Shown here: piece by piece, positions 26,456 through 40,200 of the stretch | Numbering within the stretch: the first letter of the stretch is position 1 | Layout of the letters: the number at the start of each line of letters is the position of its first letter | DNA from: Erythrophleum ivorense | Lineage: Eukaryota; Streptophyta; Magnoliopsida; Fabales; Fabaceae | Assembly: GCA_026724425.1 (NCBI GenBank) | Contig: JAIUCV010000003.1 | Coordinates: forward strand, 60,069,088 to 60,133,087 | DNA: 64,000 bases | Direction: 5' to 3' | Program-made: the position numbers and the translations under genes | Notes under the pieces: model-generated | The model's input: the letters and a program-made list of their open reading frames with translations, nothing else | Databases searched by the model: none | What the model was told of the DNA's origin: nothing

Positions 26456-27015
26456 AGAAAGCACTGTATCCATATTTGTACCATACCAAATATGATACTC
26501 ATACTTTAATCTATGCGCAACATAATTTATAGGAGATTTTAATTTTAAACTCGAGCCATCGATCAACCTTCAACTTCAACTTTTCTGCCTTGTTTCAGTC
26601 TTTCTCTCCATCTTTTATTTCTTTCTTCACTTGTTTGTTTTTCTTCAAAAACGATCATTTGTATTTTAGAGTGGCTGAAACAAAGATTGAGTCCGATCTG
26701 TTAAACTCAATTGTAAATTGGCCTTAAGCATTGGTGTATCGTCTAGCAAAATTATTAGATAAATATTTTTTATTAATATTATAATACTTAACAAATCTTT
26801 AATATATATATATTTTACTATCTAATTCCTACTTAATAAAAATATGTTTTTTTACTATCAAAATAAAAGCATATTAATATATAAATTTAGTATATATAAA
26901 TATATACACATATGTCAAAATACATCATTCGCTAGTTAGAGGTAATTGGTAATTATGTGAGTACAGAGAAAGGGATCCAAAATGGGAGGGAAAAGCGAAT
27001 ATTTAAGAAGTTAGG

Positions 27016-27071
27016 AAATAATAATAATAATAATAATAATAATTATTATTATAATAATAATTATTATTATA
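27016..27071. repeat. (AAT)n/(ATT)n palindromic microsatellite
   Basis: Runs of AAT switch to ATT and back, forming a small hairpin-capable tract. Confidence 0.9.
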
Positions 27072-28200
27072 GTAATTAGTGATTTTGAGTTATAATATTT
27101 TTATTTTTAATAAATAATTTTATATTTTTGCTTGAAAAAATAAACTCTAATTTTTTATCTCGTTCTCATAACAAATAAAAAACTGCTTCACTAACTACTT
27201 ATTAGCAGCTTATATTTTTGTAAGAAGTTAGGCCAAACACAATTACAAAATAAGTGCTTTTGTTATCTCTTAAAGAAACTTAGCCAAACATGTTTTAGAT
27301 ACACTTAATCAAAATCACATAATCTACCACCGACACCCCCCCCCAAAAAAAGAAAAGAAAAAAACACGAAATTAATCTCTTAGCAGTCACAAGAACATGT
27401 AATTTGACCGTGGTTCATGTTTAAAATTTAAAATACTAAATTAATAATTTGATAGCAAATTATTAAGTTTATTCATTTTAATTTTCATATATTATTAATT
27501 GCATTAATAATTTTGTTGTAAGCTTTTTTATTAAATCACTTAATACTATCAGATGGACTAATTTAAAATAAATTTATTTTTTAAGACTAATTTGTATATT
27601 TATTATTTTTGATACCTAGATCAAATAATATTAAAAATTTTGAAATCAAATTTTTTAAGGAAAAAATTTTTATCTATTCAAATTAAAATATAATTACAAA
27701 ATTAATACATAATTTTTAAAGCATAATAAAATATTTTTTAAAACTTTAAACTAAAACAAAAATATTTAATTTTAATTAAGTGGAATGACATGCATTTTAT
27801 GTTAGGCCTCGATATTATAATATAAATAATTTATATAATATTTATTATATTATTATTTAATAATATTAATCTCTTTTTATTATTTTTATGTAAAAATATA
27901 AAATTCCTTTTTATTTTTATTTTTAACGAATTTGTTTGGGTAACCTTTCCAAACACGGTTCTTTGGAGATGAAACACACAAACTAAAAAAGAAAAAAGAG
28001 AAAGAAAACAAAATGGGTATTTTATTTTATTTTCACATCTTCTTCTTCCTCGTGTAAAACGTGCCGGAGGAAAATCCAACTGATCCTCTTGTAGAGAGAG
28101 GAAAAACCAGTTTTCCAAATCGTAGACGACGACGACAACGAAAATTGAGAAATTTTATCACTTTCTCGGGAATTTTGTTTGGTTGTTCTTTTACTGCGCC

Positions 28201-31200
28201 ATGGATCCAGAACAGACGTTTATACGCGTGCAGGAAAGGTTTTCGCAGATGTTGACCCCAAAAGTTAGAGCTGTTCTGGAGTATTTGTACCTGTTCATAG
28301 CCGTTACCTTGTTCTGTATTCTTGTTGTTATGCACGCCAATTACGTTCAGCAGGTACCTAATTGTGCTTTCTTAGTCTCAATTTCAGTTTTATGTTGCTC
28401 TTTTAGGGCTTTTAAATTTCCAATCGTCGGCATGGAATCCATATCGTACTGCCATTTGCCTATTGATTTTACTTTGATAGTGAGTTGATTACTCTTGGGC
28501 TTTGAATGACCGAGTTACCTTAAAGGTTTGATCAACTCGAAAACTCTCCTTCATTTTCGTGTGTCAATGAATGGTTAGGACTGGTGAAGGAAAGAAGAGA
28601 AACAATAAATCAGTTTCTTTTAGTTTTTAAACACTATAGATTACTGTGAATAGATGTTTACTCCAAATAGTATTAGCTGCCATAGACTGGATGGATATCT
28701 ACTTACGGATGAGCTTGGTTTGTCGGGGCATAGTGAATAAGCACATAAAGAATATATTTGTGTTTTTGGTTTAAACGGATTGCAAGAGTGTTTGATCAAA
28801 AATTTCTTCCACTACATCGTCTTTGGGGGAGGGTTATTTTTATGTCCTCTTTGTGGTTTCCGCTAACGGTTTCTTTTGGGGAGGTGTCCCTTGTGGATCT
28901 CCAAAGGGATTGGAAATTTGTCCTTGTATTATTTGATGATATCCTAGTTTATAGCCCGTGCCTGGGCAGCCATGCGAAACACCTGCTAGAATTGTTAAGA
29001 TAGTACCATTATCATGTCAAGCAAAGCAAGTGCTCCTTTGCCTCAATCCTAGTGGAATATCTAGGCCATCTTATCAACTCTCAAGGGATTGCAACTGACC
29101 CACAGAAGAACTAGCAAAGAGGCTTACACCAACTACAACCAAACAACTCAAATCACTCCTTGGCTTGACTAGATATTATAGGAGGTTTATAAGAGGGTCT
29201 GGAGAGATAGGAAGGCCCCTGACCCAACTCCTCAATAAAACACCTTCTCATGGACAGATGAAGCCACCAAAGCCCTCCAAAAATTAAAAGAAGCACTAGC
29301 AACAGCACCAGTACTTGCACTGCCTGACTTTTCAAAAACATTTGTGATAAATCAGATGCCTCAAGCTATGGAATAGGGGCTGTTCTTATGCAGTAGAATC
29401 AGACCATAGCAGCAAAGCCTTGTCACAAAAACATGCAGCTATCTCGTTATATGAAAAAGAACTCTTAGTAGTTGTGTAGTTGTGCAAGCAGTGGAACAAT
29501 GGCAGCAATACTTAGATGGAGGCATGCATTTCATTATAAGAACATATCAGTAGAGCCTTAAGTATTTGTTGGACCAAAAGATGAAGACTTCATTTTAGCA
29601 TTTGTAGCTTGCTAAACTAATGAGCTACAATTATGAAATTCAATACAAGAAAGGAAGAGAAAATAGTACAGCTGATGCTCTTTCTAGAGTACGAGGGGCA
29701 CAACTCCTATAAATGGTTTTTTGGCAGAAAAGTACTGTTAAGAAGGGGAATTAAGAGGTAGTTAGTTGTTAATATTGTCAGTTAATTGTTTTCAAGTAGC
29801 TAATCAGTTAAGTATTACTAACTACCTGAGATATAAATAGCAATGTAACAGCTGAAAGAAACATGGTATAATCTGATTGAAATCACTCCTATTCTCTCTT
29901 TCTTCTTGTTCCCTATCTCTTCTATTCTCTATCTCTTATCAGGGTGTTGGATAAGTAAATAATTAAGCAACCACTTGCTTTCAATACCATCTAGGGCTAC
30001 AGTTTTACCTTTCATTTTCTCTTTTAACAATCTTGTTTGTCTCACTCTTGTCCTCTTTCGATTTGAACTTTAATTCCTCACTTTTTTTTTTTCTCTTTTT
30101 TTGAGAGGGGAGAGGGGACGCAGTTGTGTTTCTATGTATCTTATTTTTACTTTGTACATGTCCTAATGGTTTTGAATGATTCCTGCTGGTGCTTAACCAT
30201 AAGGCTAGAAAGCAGGTTGTTTGTTCCTATCTCATGTCTCTCATGTCTAGGGCTATTATAATGTTTGGCAACCCAAGCTTCAAAAGTTTTTGGTGGTGTT
30301 TGCTTGCATCATATATTATTTGTTGTTTTCTTCATGCTAGACTTAGTATTTTGATTATGTTTTCTTATTTGACTTTGATCTTTGGTTTCCTAAAAGGTTA
30401 ATACTTATTCTTTTCTATATTAAGCCTGGCTGTTCAAGTGAGCTCTCGGGAGTTATGACAGCAGAAGCCCAACTTATTCAAATTAAGGTAGGTATTGCCT
30501 TTCATTCTTTAATTTACCCTTATGAAATAAACTTTTAGTAAATAAATGGATAATACTATGAAGAATAAAGAGAGAAATTTTGTAACCATAAGGAAAGAGG
30601 CTTATCCTGTATCTTTTTTTTTTTTTTTCTTAATGGACTCAAGGCTATATATAGCCTATGATGCAACTGAGATGGTACAACCATAAAATAAAGAATGTAG
30701 CTAGCTTTATATTTACATTTATTCTACAAATATTATGTTATCTGATGAAAGCCAGATCCAAAAAATGACAGTTCTATGATTCTATTTTATTCGAATGAAA
30801 TATAAGAATGTTGGCCATGGAGAAGAGTCTGCCAATCTGATCCCTTAAGACTAGGAGAATAAAATCAAATTAAATATAAACTTCCTAATTTAAATAAAAG
30901 ATAAGACTTAATGAGAAATAAAAGGAAACAAATGGCAAACTTGAAGCATAAGGGGGAAAAAAACTTAAAGAATACGCGAAAAGGCAAAATAGATAATCAC
31001 ATGAGTAATGATCATGTAACTGTCAACACTCCTTAAGTTGGAGAGTAAATGTTGATCATCCCCAACTTGGTGCTCAACTCTTCAAACTTGATCCTTGACA
31101 ACCCTTTGGTTTACACATATGCTACTTGTGAACTTGAGGAGATATAGTTCAATTCAATCAATCCTTATTCAATCTTCTCTTCTTGACATGCTTTGTTCTA

Positions 31201-34200
31201 TCATGATGGATAGGATTCTTGGCTATGCCAATTGTTTCCATATTATCGGAAAACACCTTTGATGGCATGCTGATTTTGAAATTCTGTTCCTTTAGGAGCA
31301 TTAATATCCACATTCCTTTACACACGGTGAGAGCCAATGCACGAAATTCTACCTTTGCACTGCATCTGGCAACCATGAGTTGCTTCTTGTTTCTCCTTGT
31401 TACTAAGTTTCCCTAGACAAATGTACAGTATTTAGTAGTAAACCTCTTATCAACCACTGATCTAGCCCAATTTGCATCTGGGTATACTTGCACACCTCTA
31501 TTATCACCCTTCTTCAGAAAAACAAGCCTCTACTAGGAGTCATCTTGAGGTACCTTAAGATATTATACAGTCCCTCTAGGTGCTTCTTTTTCAGTTTGTT
31601 CATAAATTAACTTACAACACTAACTGGAAAGCTAATGTTTGGGCAAGTATGAACCAAATATATCAGCTTCCCTTGAAGTTTTTGATATCTCCCAATGTCA
31701 ACTCGTGAGCTTTCTTATTTGAGGCCTAACTTGTAATTGGCTTTCATAGGGGTATTTGTAGGCTTACTTGCCAACATACCTGTTTCTTCAACCAAGTTCA
31801 ATGTGTATTTCCTTTGAGAGATGGAGATACCTTCCTTGGTTCGTGCCACCTCCATGCTAAGAAAGTGCATTAGGCTACCAAGGTCTTTAACTTCAAACTG
31901 ATGAGCTAGGACCCAATTTTCCAATCTCATCTCTATAATCCTCGATAATCATGATATCATCTAATCAAGATGGCTAACTTTCCAGTCAGACTTGCTTTGA
32001 CAAATAAAGTATGTTCAGTTTGACATTGATTGTACCCTTGCGTTCTAATGGCTGTAGTAAATCTCTCAAACCAAGCCTTTGGTGAATGCTTGAGCTTGTA
32101 TAAAGATTTATGGAGTTTGCATACCTTTTTTGAACCATCCTCAAGTCTAACCCCTAACGGGATTTCCATGCAGACTTCAATTACAATATCATTATTCTTT
32201 TGTTGTAGATGGTAGAGGCCAGCACACATTATAGCATTGCCAATTCTCTTTCTCAACTCCAAATCTTGAAAACACTAATAATCAATGCTAAAGTGAGTTG
32301 CACAGTTTGAATACTTGGCAAGTTTGGTAACGGATAGAAGATTACAAGTCAATTGGGAACAAGCAAGACATCTTTTGAGACCAAGTCACCTAATAACTTA
32401 ACAACTCAAGTATCTTTAACTTCAACTAATGAGCCATTAACTATTTTTAATCAGTGGTTTTTTAGAATTTGGAGTAAAATCAACAAGAAGAGAAGCGTAC
32501 TAGACATGTGATTGGTAGCTCTAGAATCTATAATCTAGGTGTTGGATTTCTAATTTTTTGAAGCCATCAATTTATTACCTACATGGGCCATCACTGCAGT
32601 ACCTGGAGTGTTTTCTTGTCCATGTAAGTTGATCAATTTTTGAAGGATATCGAGCTGTTCCTTGTTGAACATAGCCAGTTCAAGTGAATCTGGTTGTTTC
32701 TCCTTTCTAGACACCATAAGACCACGATTTTCCCTTTGCTGTCATGGCTCTAACCTTCCAATTTATAGGTTTCTCGTGTAACTTCCAGCAAGTATCCTTG
32801 GTGTGATTGGTTCTATTACAATGGTCACACCATAGTTTTTCATTCCTCCTAGGCTTATCATCAGATGCTGGCATACTTTTAGTTACCAAAGTCGAGGATT
32901 CTGAAGTAGGTGGTAGGTTGTACAACCCAAGAGTGAGCTGCTTCCTACTTTCTTCACATCTCACTTTTGTAAAGACCTCTCTAAGTGAAGGGAATGGGAG
33001 TGTAGCCGTAATTCTCCTGCTGATTGTATCATAATGATGTTAAAGCCCAAGAAGAAACTATAGATTCTCTCCTTCTCGACAATCATCTTATAAGTAGTTG
33101 CATGAGTTATCAAATCATGATTCAAATCGTGAATCAGAAAGCTGATTTTTGAATTGTGAATCATAAATCATATCGAATCGTAAAATTCAAAAGTATAGTT
33201 AAAATATATACATATATATATATATGAAAAAATATATACCATTAAAATTTGCTCAAATAATAATTTTAAACTAAAAATTGATAAAAATTTATCTATAAGC
33301 CTCATAAAACAAAATTATAAGTCATAGCCTAATTATAAAAGAATAAGGCACATCAATTTTTATTTAGTTAAATTTAAAGTTGCAGATTTTTAATTAAAAG
33401 GGAACTAGAGATATGACTTTTCAATTTAATAAATTTAAAACTTTTATCTGAAAAAGATAAAGGATATTAATTTTTAACTTATTATTTTATTAAGTTTAAA
33501 ATTGTAACTTTCTAATTAAGAGAAGATAAAAGATATGAGTTTTTAATTTTTTATTCAATTAAATTAAAATTAATATATAATATAACATTTTTTATTTTAA
33601 AATAATTTCAAATACCAAAACAACGTTTCTTTTCAGTTGTCAAATCCCTTCATCTCCCTTTTAGCTGATCAAGTCATGTGAAGGCTAAATGATCCACCTT
33701 CTATCCACATGCATGTGCATTAGTCAGATGAGGCAACAACCATCCAGTGAAGGACTTATGAAAAGAAGGGAAAAAAAAAAGTAATAGTAGTGTCTTCTTC
33801 CTCACGTAGGTTGCGTCAAGTCACGAAGAACTTGACTTCATGACCCGACACCGAACAGGTTTATGAATTTCTAGCTGTCTTTGAATTGTGGTTTTCAACT
33901 CGATCCATGCAATTTAGGCGATTCAAACACACAATTCAGGCCAAAAACTGCTTTGAATGTCAAACTGTATTGTTGGTTAGTTGAACTGTATTAATCTGTG
34001 TGATTCAGATGCAAGTAACTTGCATCTGTACTAGTAGTCCACCCATATACCGTATAAAGGTCAAGTTGTTGCTAGTACTTGACCAAGATGTTATAGCACT
34101 AGGTCACGTTAGTATTCCCTTGTTTCAGGTCCTTTTAAGATACCCTTAATTTAGAACAAGGCTACAAAATTCTTCATGTTGGAATAAGACTCCCATATTG

Positions 34201-37200
34201 CATCCCAAATCTCTTTGGTAATCATGGCCATCACAAAGCTTTCCCCAATGTCTATTGTCATGAAACTTATCAACAATGACATAATCATATTATTTTTTGC
34301 TACCCAAGTTTTGAACTTTAAGTCTAACACAGTAGGTTGGGTAGCTTCTCCGATGAGGTAATCCTCCTTTCCATGGCCATGGATAAACATCAATGCTCTT
34401 TGCAACCGCATGAGGTTATTGTTCTTGTTGAATCGATGTGAGGAGGTTGATTTTTGGCTGACATGGTTGTAGATAAATTGCTGTTTGGCTGGGTGTTGGG
34501 CAATTGAATGAGAGAAGAAGCTTCATCTGATGAGTTGGCATGATACACCCTTATGGAGCCAAACATGATTATGGGTTGTGTTCAGAACCTTAGAGGCTCT
34601 GATACCATAATGAAAACTGGAGCTAAATAATGACAGCTTTGTCATTCTATTTTATTTGAATGAAGATACACCAATATATGGATGCTAGCCACAGATAAGA
34701 GTTAGCAAGTCTTATCCCTTAAAACTGGAAGAATAAAATCAAATTAAATCTAAACTTCCTAATTTAAATAAAAGATGAGACCTGATTAGAAATAAAAGGA
34801 AACAAATAACAAACTTGTAGCAGAAGGGGGGGACTTAAAGAATACGTAAAAAGGCAAAATAGATAATCACGAGTAATGATCACATAACTATCAACATTAT
34901 CAGATTGCAATATTTTGGATATTAATATGTGATGGGGACCTCTTCTCACACAACAACTAGAATAAGACCAAAGGGAATAAAGAAGGGAATCTCCCTCTTG
35001 GGGTAGATATTACAACACTTCAACACACTTAGTGGTTTACACAACAGACCAGGTCTCAAAGTGACTAAAGGCTAGTCCTTGGATAAAAAATACATTCATA
35101 GAAGTGAAACAAGAAAAGATAAACACTAGCTTTTGAGAGGCTAGTTCTCTAGCAATTTGGTACAAAGAAACCAAAAACAAAACAATTCAATTCATTTGCA
35201 TTTCTTTCATGCATCTATCCCTTATTTATACTAGTGAGGATACACTTAAGATCTCCTAACAGAACTAACAGCCTAACTAACTAACTAACCAATTCCAACT
35301 AATAACCACTAACCACTATGTAACAATACTTCCCCCCCTTGAAAATGATCCTTGTCGTCAAGGATCATATGGATGAAAAATTCTGAATTCAAAAATTTAT
35401 TGATACTATTTCAGAAATTTAGAATTTCATCGTTGCAGCAATGCCCCTTTTGGATTGGGTCTTCTGACACAACTAGTCTCTTGGAATTTGGATTGGGCCC
35501 TCTCTTCCTAAAATTCTTCACTACACCATAGGCCCATATGCTTGTATAGTTGCCCAACACCTCTGGCCCATTTTCATGCCACCCAAAGGCCCAAGATCTT
35601 TATAGCTTTAACTAACCCAACAAAATTATGACCTTAGCCACGTGTGGAGGACCCTTCCCTCTAGATGCATACCATTTGATCTGGTACTAGTTTTGGTACT
35701 CATCACCCAGTGTTATCGTAGTACAATTCATCATTACACTCACTCATGACTGTCCAATGATCGACAATCTCTTCACACCAAAGACTGGTTTGTCACTGTT
35801 CATTCTCCCTTCATTGTACCCGTCCCATCGATGCTGCAGACTCGGCTTCTTTTGTCAAATGGTGAGAACAAAGCAATCATGGGGATCTAAGAGTACAAAT
35901 TCATCTTTATCGTGGGTGTCAAGTCCGTAGGAATCAACATGGAAGACAAGTTGGCCGCTGCAATTGTAGACAGTGAAGCCATCATTTGCGACAAAGATAG
36001 AGGTGGTTGCAAAAAAGATGTGATCGCCTTGTAGAAATCGACTTTAATGGTGTTGTTTCCAACTAAGAGACATAGTGTTGGGAACGATGTTTTTGATGAT
36101 GAAGGATTGGTAAGGGGAGTCGTACGTGTTGTCTTTCTTGAGACTGTGATTTTGAAATTGTTCTTTGATTTTTTTTTCTTCAATGTTGACCATTGAAGAA
36201 ATGTTTGTGATCATTGAAGCCTTTGCATGTGAAATTTCTCTAGCTTCCACGAACTTCACCAACTTCTCTATGCTTTTGTTATCACATTTTGAATTCTTCG
36301 AGAACGATTTTAAAGTCTCCCTCATCTTTGCTTCTTCATCCTATTTGTCACTTTCATCTTTTTCACATTCATAATTGGCATCTTTTTGCATCTTCTTCTT
36401 ACTTAGCCCAAGGCAAAGAGTATTTCTCCTCCTGAGTTGTCCAAGAATCTTGATACGTGCCTTGTGTTTCAATCTTAGGTGTCTTCTTAGTTGTTCCTTC
36501 TTCTTCATAGTTGTCTTCTTCATCGGCGTTATTGGTGGTCTCGTGAATCTTCTAGTTATTCATTGGGTTCGAAGGTAATGGAATTTGGTCTTATTGAGAC
36601 TTCTTATTATCTTCTTGATTCTGAACTTTCTGGAATCCATCCTTTGCATCTAAATCAACTTCGATTGAATTTTCTTCTTCTTGAACATCCACAGACATAG
36701 GATCTTGAACAATGGTGTTCTGTGTTTGATTCCCAAACTTCATCTCCAATACAAGAAAACTTCCTTTCATCCTCTGCAGTTCTTCCTTCATTTGCACAGG
36801 AGGCTTTATATTCTAGCAACATCTATTTCCACTGCCCTTTGCGGGCATATGCTAACCCACAACTCTTCTTCCATTTGTAGGAATAAAATCGCTTTGATGC
36901 TAGTTGGTACAAAGAAACCAAAACAACACAATTCAATTCATTCACACTTTTTTACATGCATCTATCCCTTATCTATACTAATAGGGATACACTTAAGATA
37001 TCCTAATAGAACTAACATACTAATTAACCAATTCCAGCTAACTACCACTAACCACCACATAACATGCTTCCTTTCCAAAAACACTCTTCCCTTTCTGCCC
37101 AAGAGTTTCCCTATTCAAAAACCTTTTCTCATCTGCTACCAACTACGACTCCTACTCTTTCATCATGACTTTCCTTTTTTTTTTTTTTTTCCTTTCCTCC

Positions 37201-40200
37201 TTCTTTTGTCCTTCTGTCCCTTTCAACTATAAACCTCTATATTTTCTGATGGACCAGCAGTTTCAGCTTCTTCTTCCTTCTTTCCTCTTCCTTCTCTCCT
37301 CTTATAAGTTTATGGCAGTGTCCCCTCCCCCCCCCCCCCCTTTTTTTTTTAATATATATGAAAATAAAAACCTTGTTGTTTCTGTTAAGTATCACAATTT
37401 ATGCTTAGGTACGTGCTTTTGATAGCTCTAATAGTCTACTTTAAGAATTAGCTATCAAAAAGACAGGTCTAGGCATAAATTGCGATAGATAACAAAAACG
37501 ACAAGATTTAAAATTGTGACTGATAACAGATCTAGGCATAAATTGTTTTTGTTATCTAGCATTTGAGAGATCATTCTAGCATGTTTATTTGTTTGACTGG
37601 ACTGCTGCAGTTTATAACTTTTCAAATCTCTCTTGTAGATAACCAGTGTGGGCTTGTGGTCACATAATGAATCTGATTCAAACAGAATAGATGCTCCTGA
37701 CACAACTGTAGCAGATAAAATAGAGGTTTCTGATGTGGATGGAGATGGAATGACATCTTTGGCTGGAAAGTTTTGGTTGAATTGGGTTGGTTCAGGTGCT
37801 AGGAGGGGAAAATCAGTGTTCAAGTTTTGGAAGACCGATACAGAGTTTCTTGATCATCAAGCTGAAGTTTCTATTAATAGTCAAAACTCTAAGCCAGTGG
37901 TTGAAGATGCTGTGGTCAAAGTTGATAAAGAGGAGTCACGAAATAGTTTTTCTCTATCAGCCAAAGAGACATTGAAAGCAGCAATTATGCACTTTGTTAA
38001 GAAGTGGTATAAGCGTATCTCATTTGTTTGGAGACATTTGATTAAGATATTTGGAAGTTTCCAGAAACTTTGGGTAAGTATAGAGTGAAAATATAGTTTT
38101 TCTTCTAGCTAGATTGGACCATAATCCATATATATAATGCTTTCTAGCTGGAATTTATAAAATTTATTTAATGATTGAATTTACTCAAAATTTTGACTGC
38201 AGAATATTGCTGGTATACACTTAAATCTTGATATTCCCAAATGGATGCATATCCTTCACTTGGACAAACTTAGCTCTAGTGCAGGTAAATGCGTTTGTGT
38301 TGGAATTTCCTGGTCTACTTGCATCTGTTTCTTAAACAAAATTTTACCGAATTTTTTTGTAAGAAAAATTTACTGAAAAATAATTAGGAAACATGAAAGG
38401 TTTTTTTTTTTTGGTGGGGTACTTTAGTTAGAGATACATGAATTATTGGTTGCATCAGATAATCACTTCTTTAGCCTTTGCATTTTGGATTTGTCCCAAA
38501 CGAACGAGGTTTTTGGCTCCCCCCCTTCTCTTTTTTCAATCCTCCCCCAGTTCTCTATTGTTCAATTTGTTCTTTTTTCAATTTCAGTGCAATGGCTTGA
38601 AAAGAGAAGCAAGGCATTTGAACCAACATATTTATACACTATGGAAAAGGTATATTATTCTTCTGTAAATGTTTCAAGTCCACATTGATAAAGACTCCGA
38701 CCCTCTTGTTAGTTAGTTATATGCAACCTCAAAGTAGATTCTGTCATTTTATTGAAGCTACTTTGAAGGTTGATTTTGTCATTTACTAAAGAATGTTCTT
38801 TCTACTGCTGATCATGTAATATTCTTCCGTAGGGGTATTTCTTGTTACCTGAAAGTGCTAAGTCCCGTCATAACATACATACTATGAACATTAGCATATC
38901 AGCTCGGCACTCCTGCTTTGGAAACAGGTTCATCCCTCTTAATGTACTTTTGTATTTTAGCACGATAATCTGGTTTTGGGTTAGAAGGTGACAGATTATC
39001 TTCAGTGACAACAGAGTACTGTAGGTTTGTTACTGAGATTTATAAATTGTATTTTTGATAAGAAAATCGGCTCTAGCATTTTATTGGTCTTTATAATATT
39101 TATTGTTTCTAAATTTTTACCATGTATTCAAATTGTTTATTATTTTTTTAATTTTAATTTCCAGGTGGCAGCAACTACTTATAAACAGATTTGTTGGATA
39201 TGATACCATTTTAATGAATAGTTTGTTAACTTCTCCAGGTCAAGGTAACTACCAAACCAGTGTATGGAAAATAATTGTGTGAGCGAGTTAATTAATTCAA
39301 TTTAGAAAATATAAAATGAATAATGTGGTGGTTGAAACAAAAAACTGAAGTTGCCCCAGAGAAAAAGGTGGAAAGTAAAGAAAGAATGTGGGAGAAAAAC
39401 AAGAAATGTGGGAGAGAAACTAGGGTGTAATTGTCTGAAGTTATGTTACTTTATTTTTCTTCTTATTAATTACATGCTTCTTATATCATTTAGTAAATAT
39501 GCAAATAATTTAAGGAATTTTTCATAATTTTAGGGACAAAATATGCAGATAGAAAACTACCTATGGTTCTCTTTGCTATCCTGTTATAAGTTTGAACATT
39601 CATTTATTAATTATGGCTAAATTTGTTTTGGGATTTTTTTTACAGGTTATCTTTATAATTATCAGACAAAGGAATTTTATAATCTTAGTTATCCACAAGA
39701 ACCTCCAGAAGGTCCTGCTAGATTTGGAGGTTTGTTGACTTATCTTTCTACTGCTTCATGGAGCACTCTCCATAAAGAGAGATTGCATTTCACGGTCACA
39801 ACTTCAATTCTTTTATTTTCCCTTGTTTGCATGGTGATATCCTGTAGGTCATTCTGAAATTAAAGCAGAAATGCATGCTTAAATCTAATTTTTGTTATCA
39901 TGTTGCAAAGATTATTATGCTTAATCCTGGCTGCTAGGTTTAGGTTTGGATGGTATGAATAAATTTGCTAAAGAATTCTCTGGCTATCACTACTGCAGTG
40001 ATGATTTATTGCTGAAGAACTCATATTAAGACACAAGAAATGAGTGTTGCACTGTTGGACATTTTGGAATTCATATAATTTAATTAATTTTTTAGTATAA
40101 TAAGACCAATGAATTCCTTTACCACTCAATGATGAGTGCCATAACAATGCTTTTCACAATATGGGATGTTGGGTCATTTAGAGTTTATTACCCTAAAAGT

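Larger units (their letters stand above)
25261..28050. other. AT-rich intergenic DNA between the LINE and membralin
   Basis: Contains a foldback element (26004-26455) and an AAT microsatellite, listed separately, and a short C-run at about 27337. No gene is recognised. The membralin 5' leader probably starts near 28000-28050. Confidence 0.4.
30743..34896 (-). mobile_element. Ty1/copia retrotransposon lacking integrase, in membralin intron 2
   Basis: The two LTRs (30743-31028 and 34608-34896) are flanked by TTATC at 30738-30742 and 34897-34901. The primer site TGGTATCAGAGCC at 34607-34595 abuts the 5' LTR, so the element runs right to left. Going leftwards: gag (34411-34151, with later parts near 33060 and 32964), a zinc knuckle C-x2-C-x4-H-x4-C (WCDHCNRTNHTKDTCW) near 32820, a protease-like IIDSRATNHM near 32540, a pre-integrase piece ending MCAGLYHLQ near 32220, then at once reverse transcriptase (KLHKSLYKLKHSPKAWFERF, YVDD region, RKYTLNLVEETGM), and RNase H near 31376-31158. 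The integrase core is absent. Stops and frameshifts are frequent. Confidence 0.92.

Noticed and set aside
36681..37422. 183-codon and nearby plus-strand frames in membralin intron 2
   Set aside because: They run antisense through LTR-element and pyrimidine-rich DNA, with low-complexity Phe/Ser/Pro composition and no family match.
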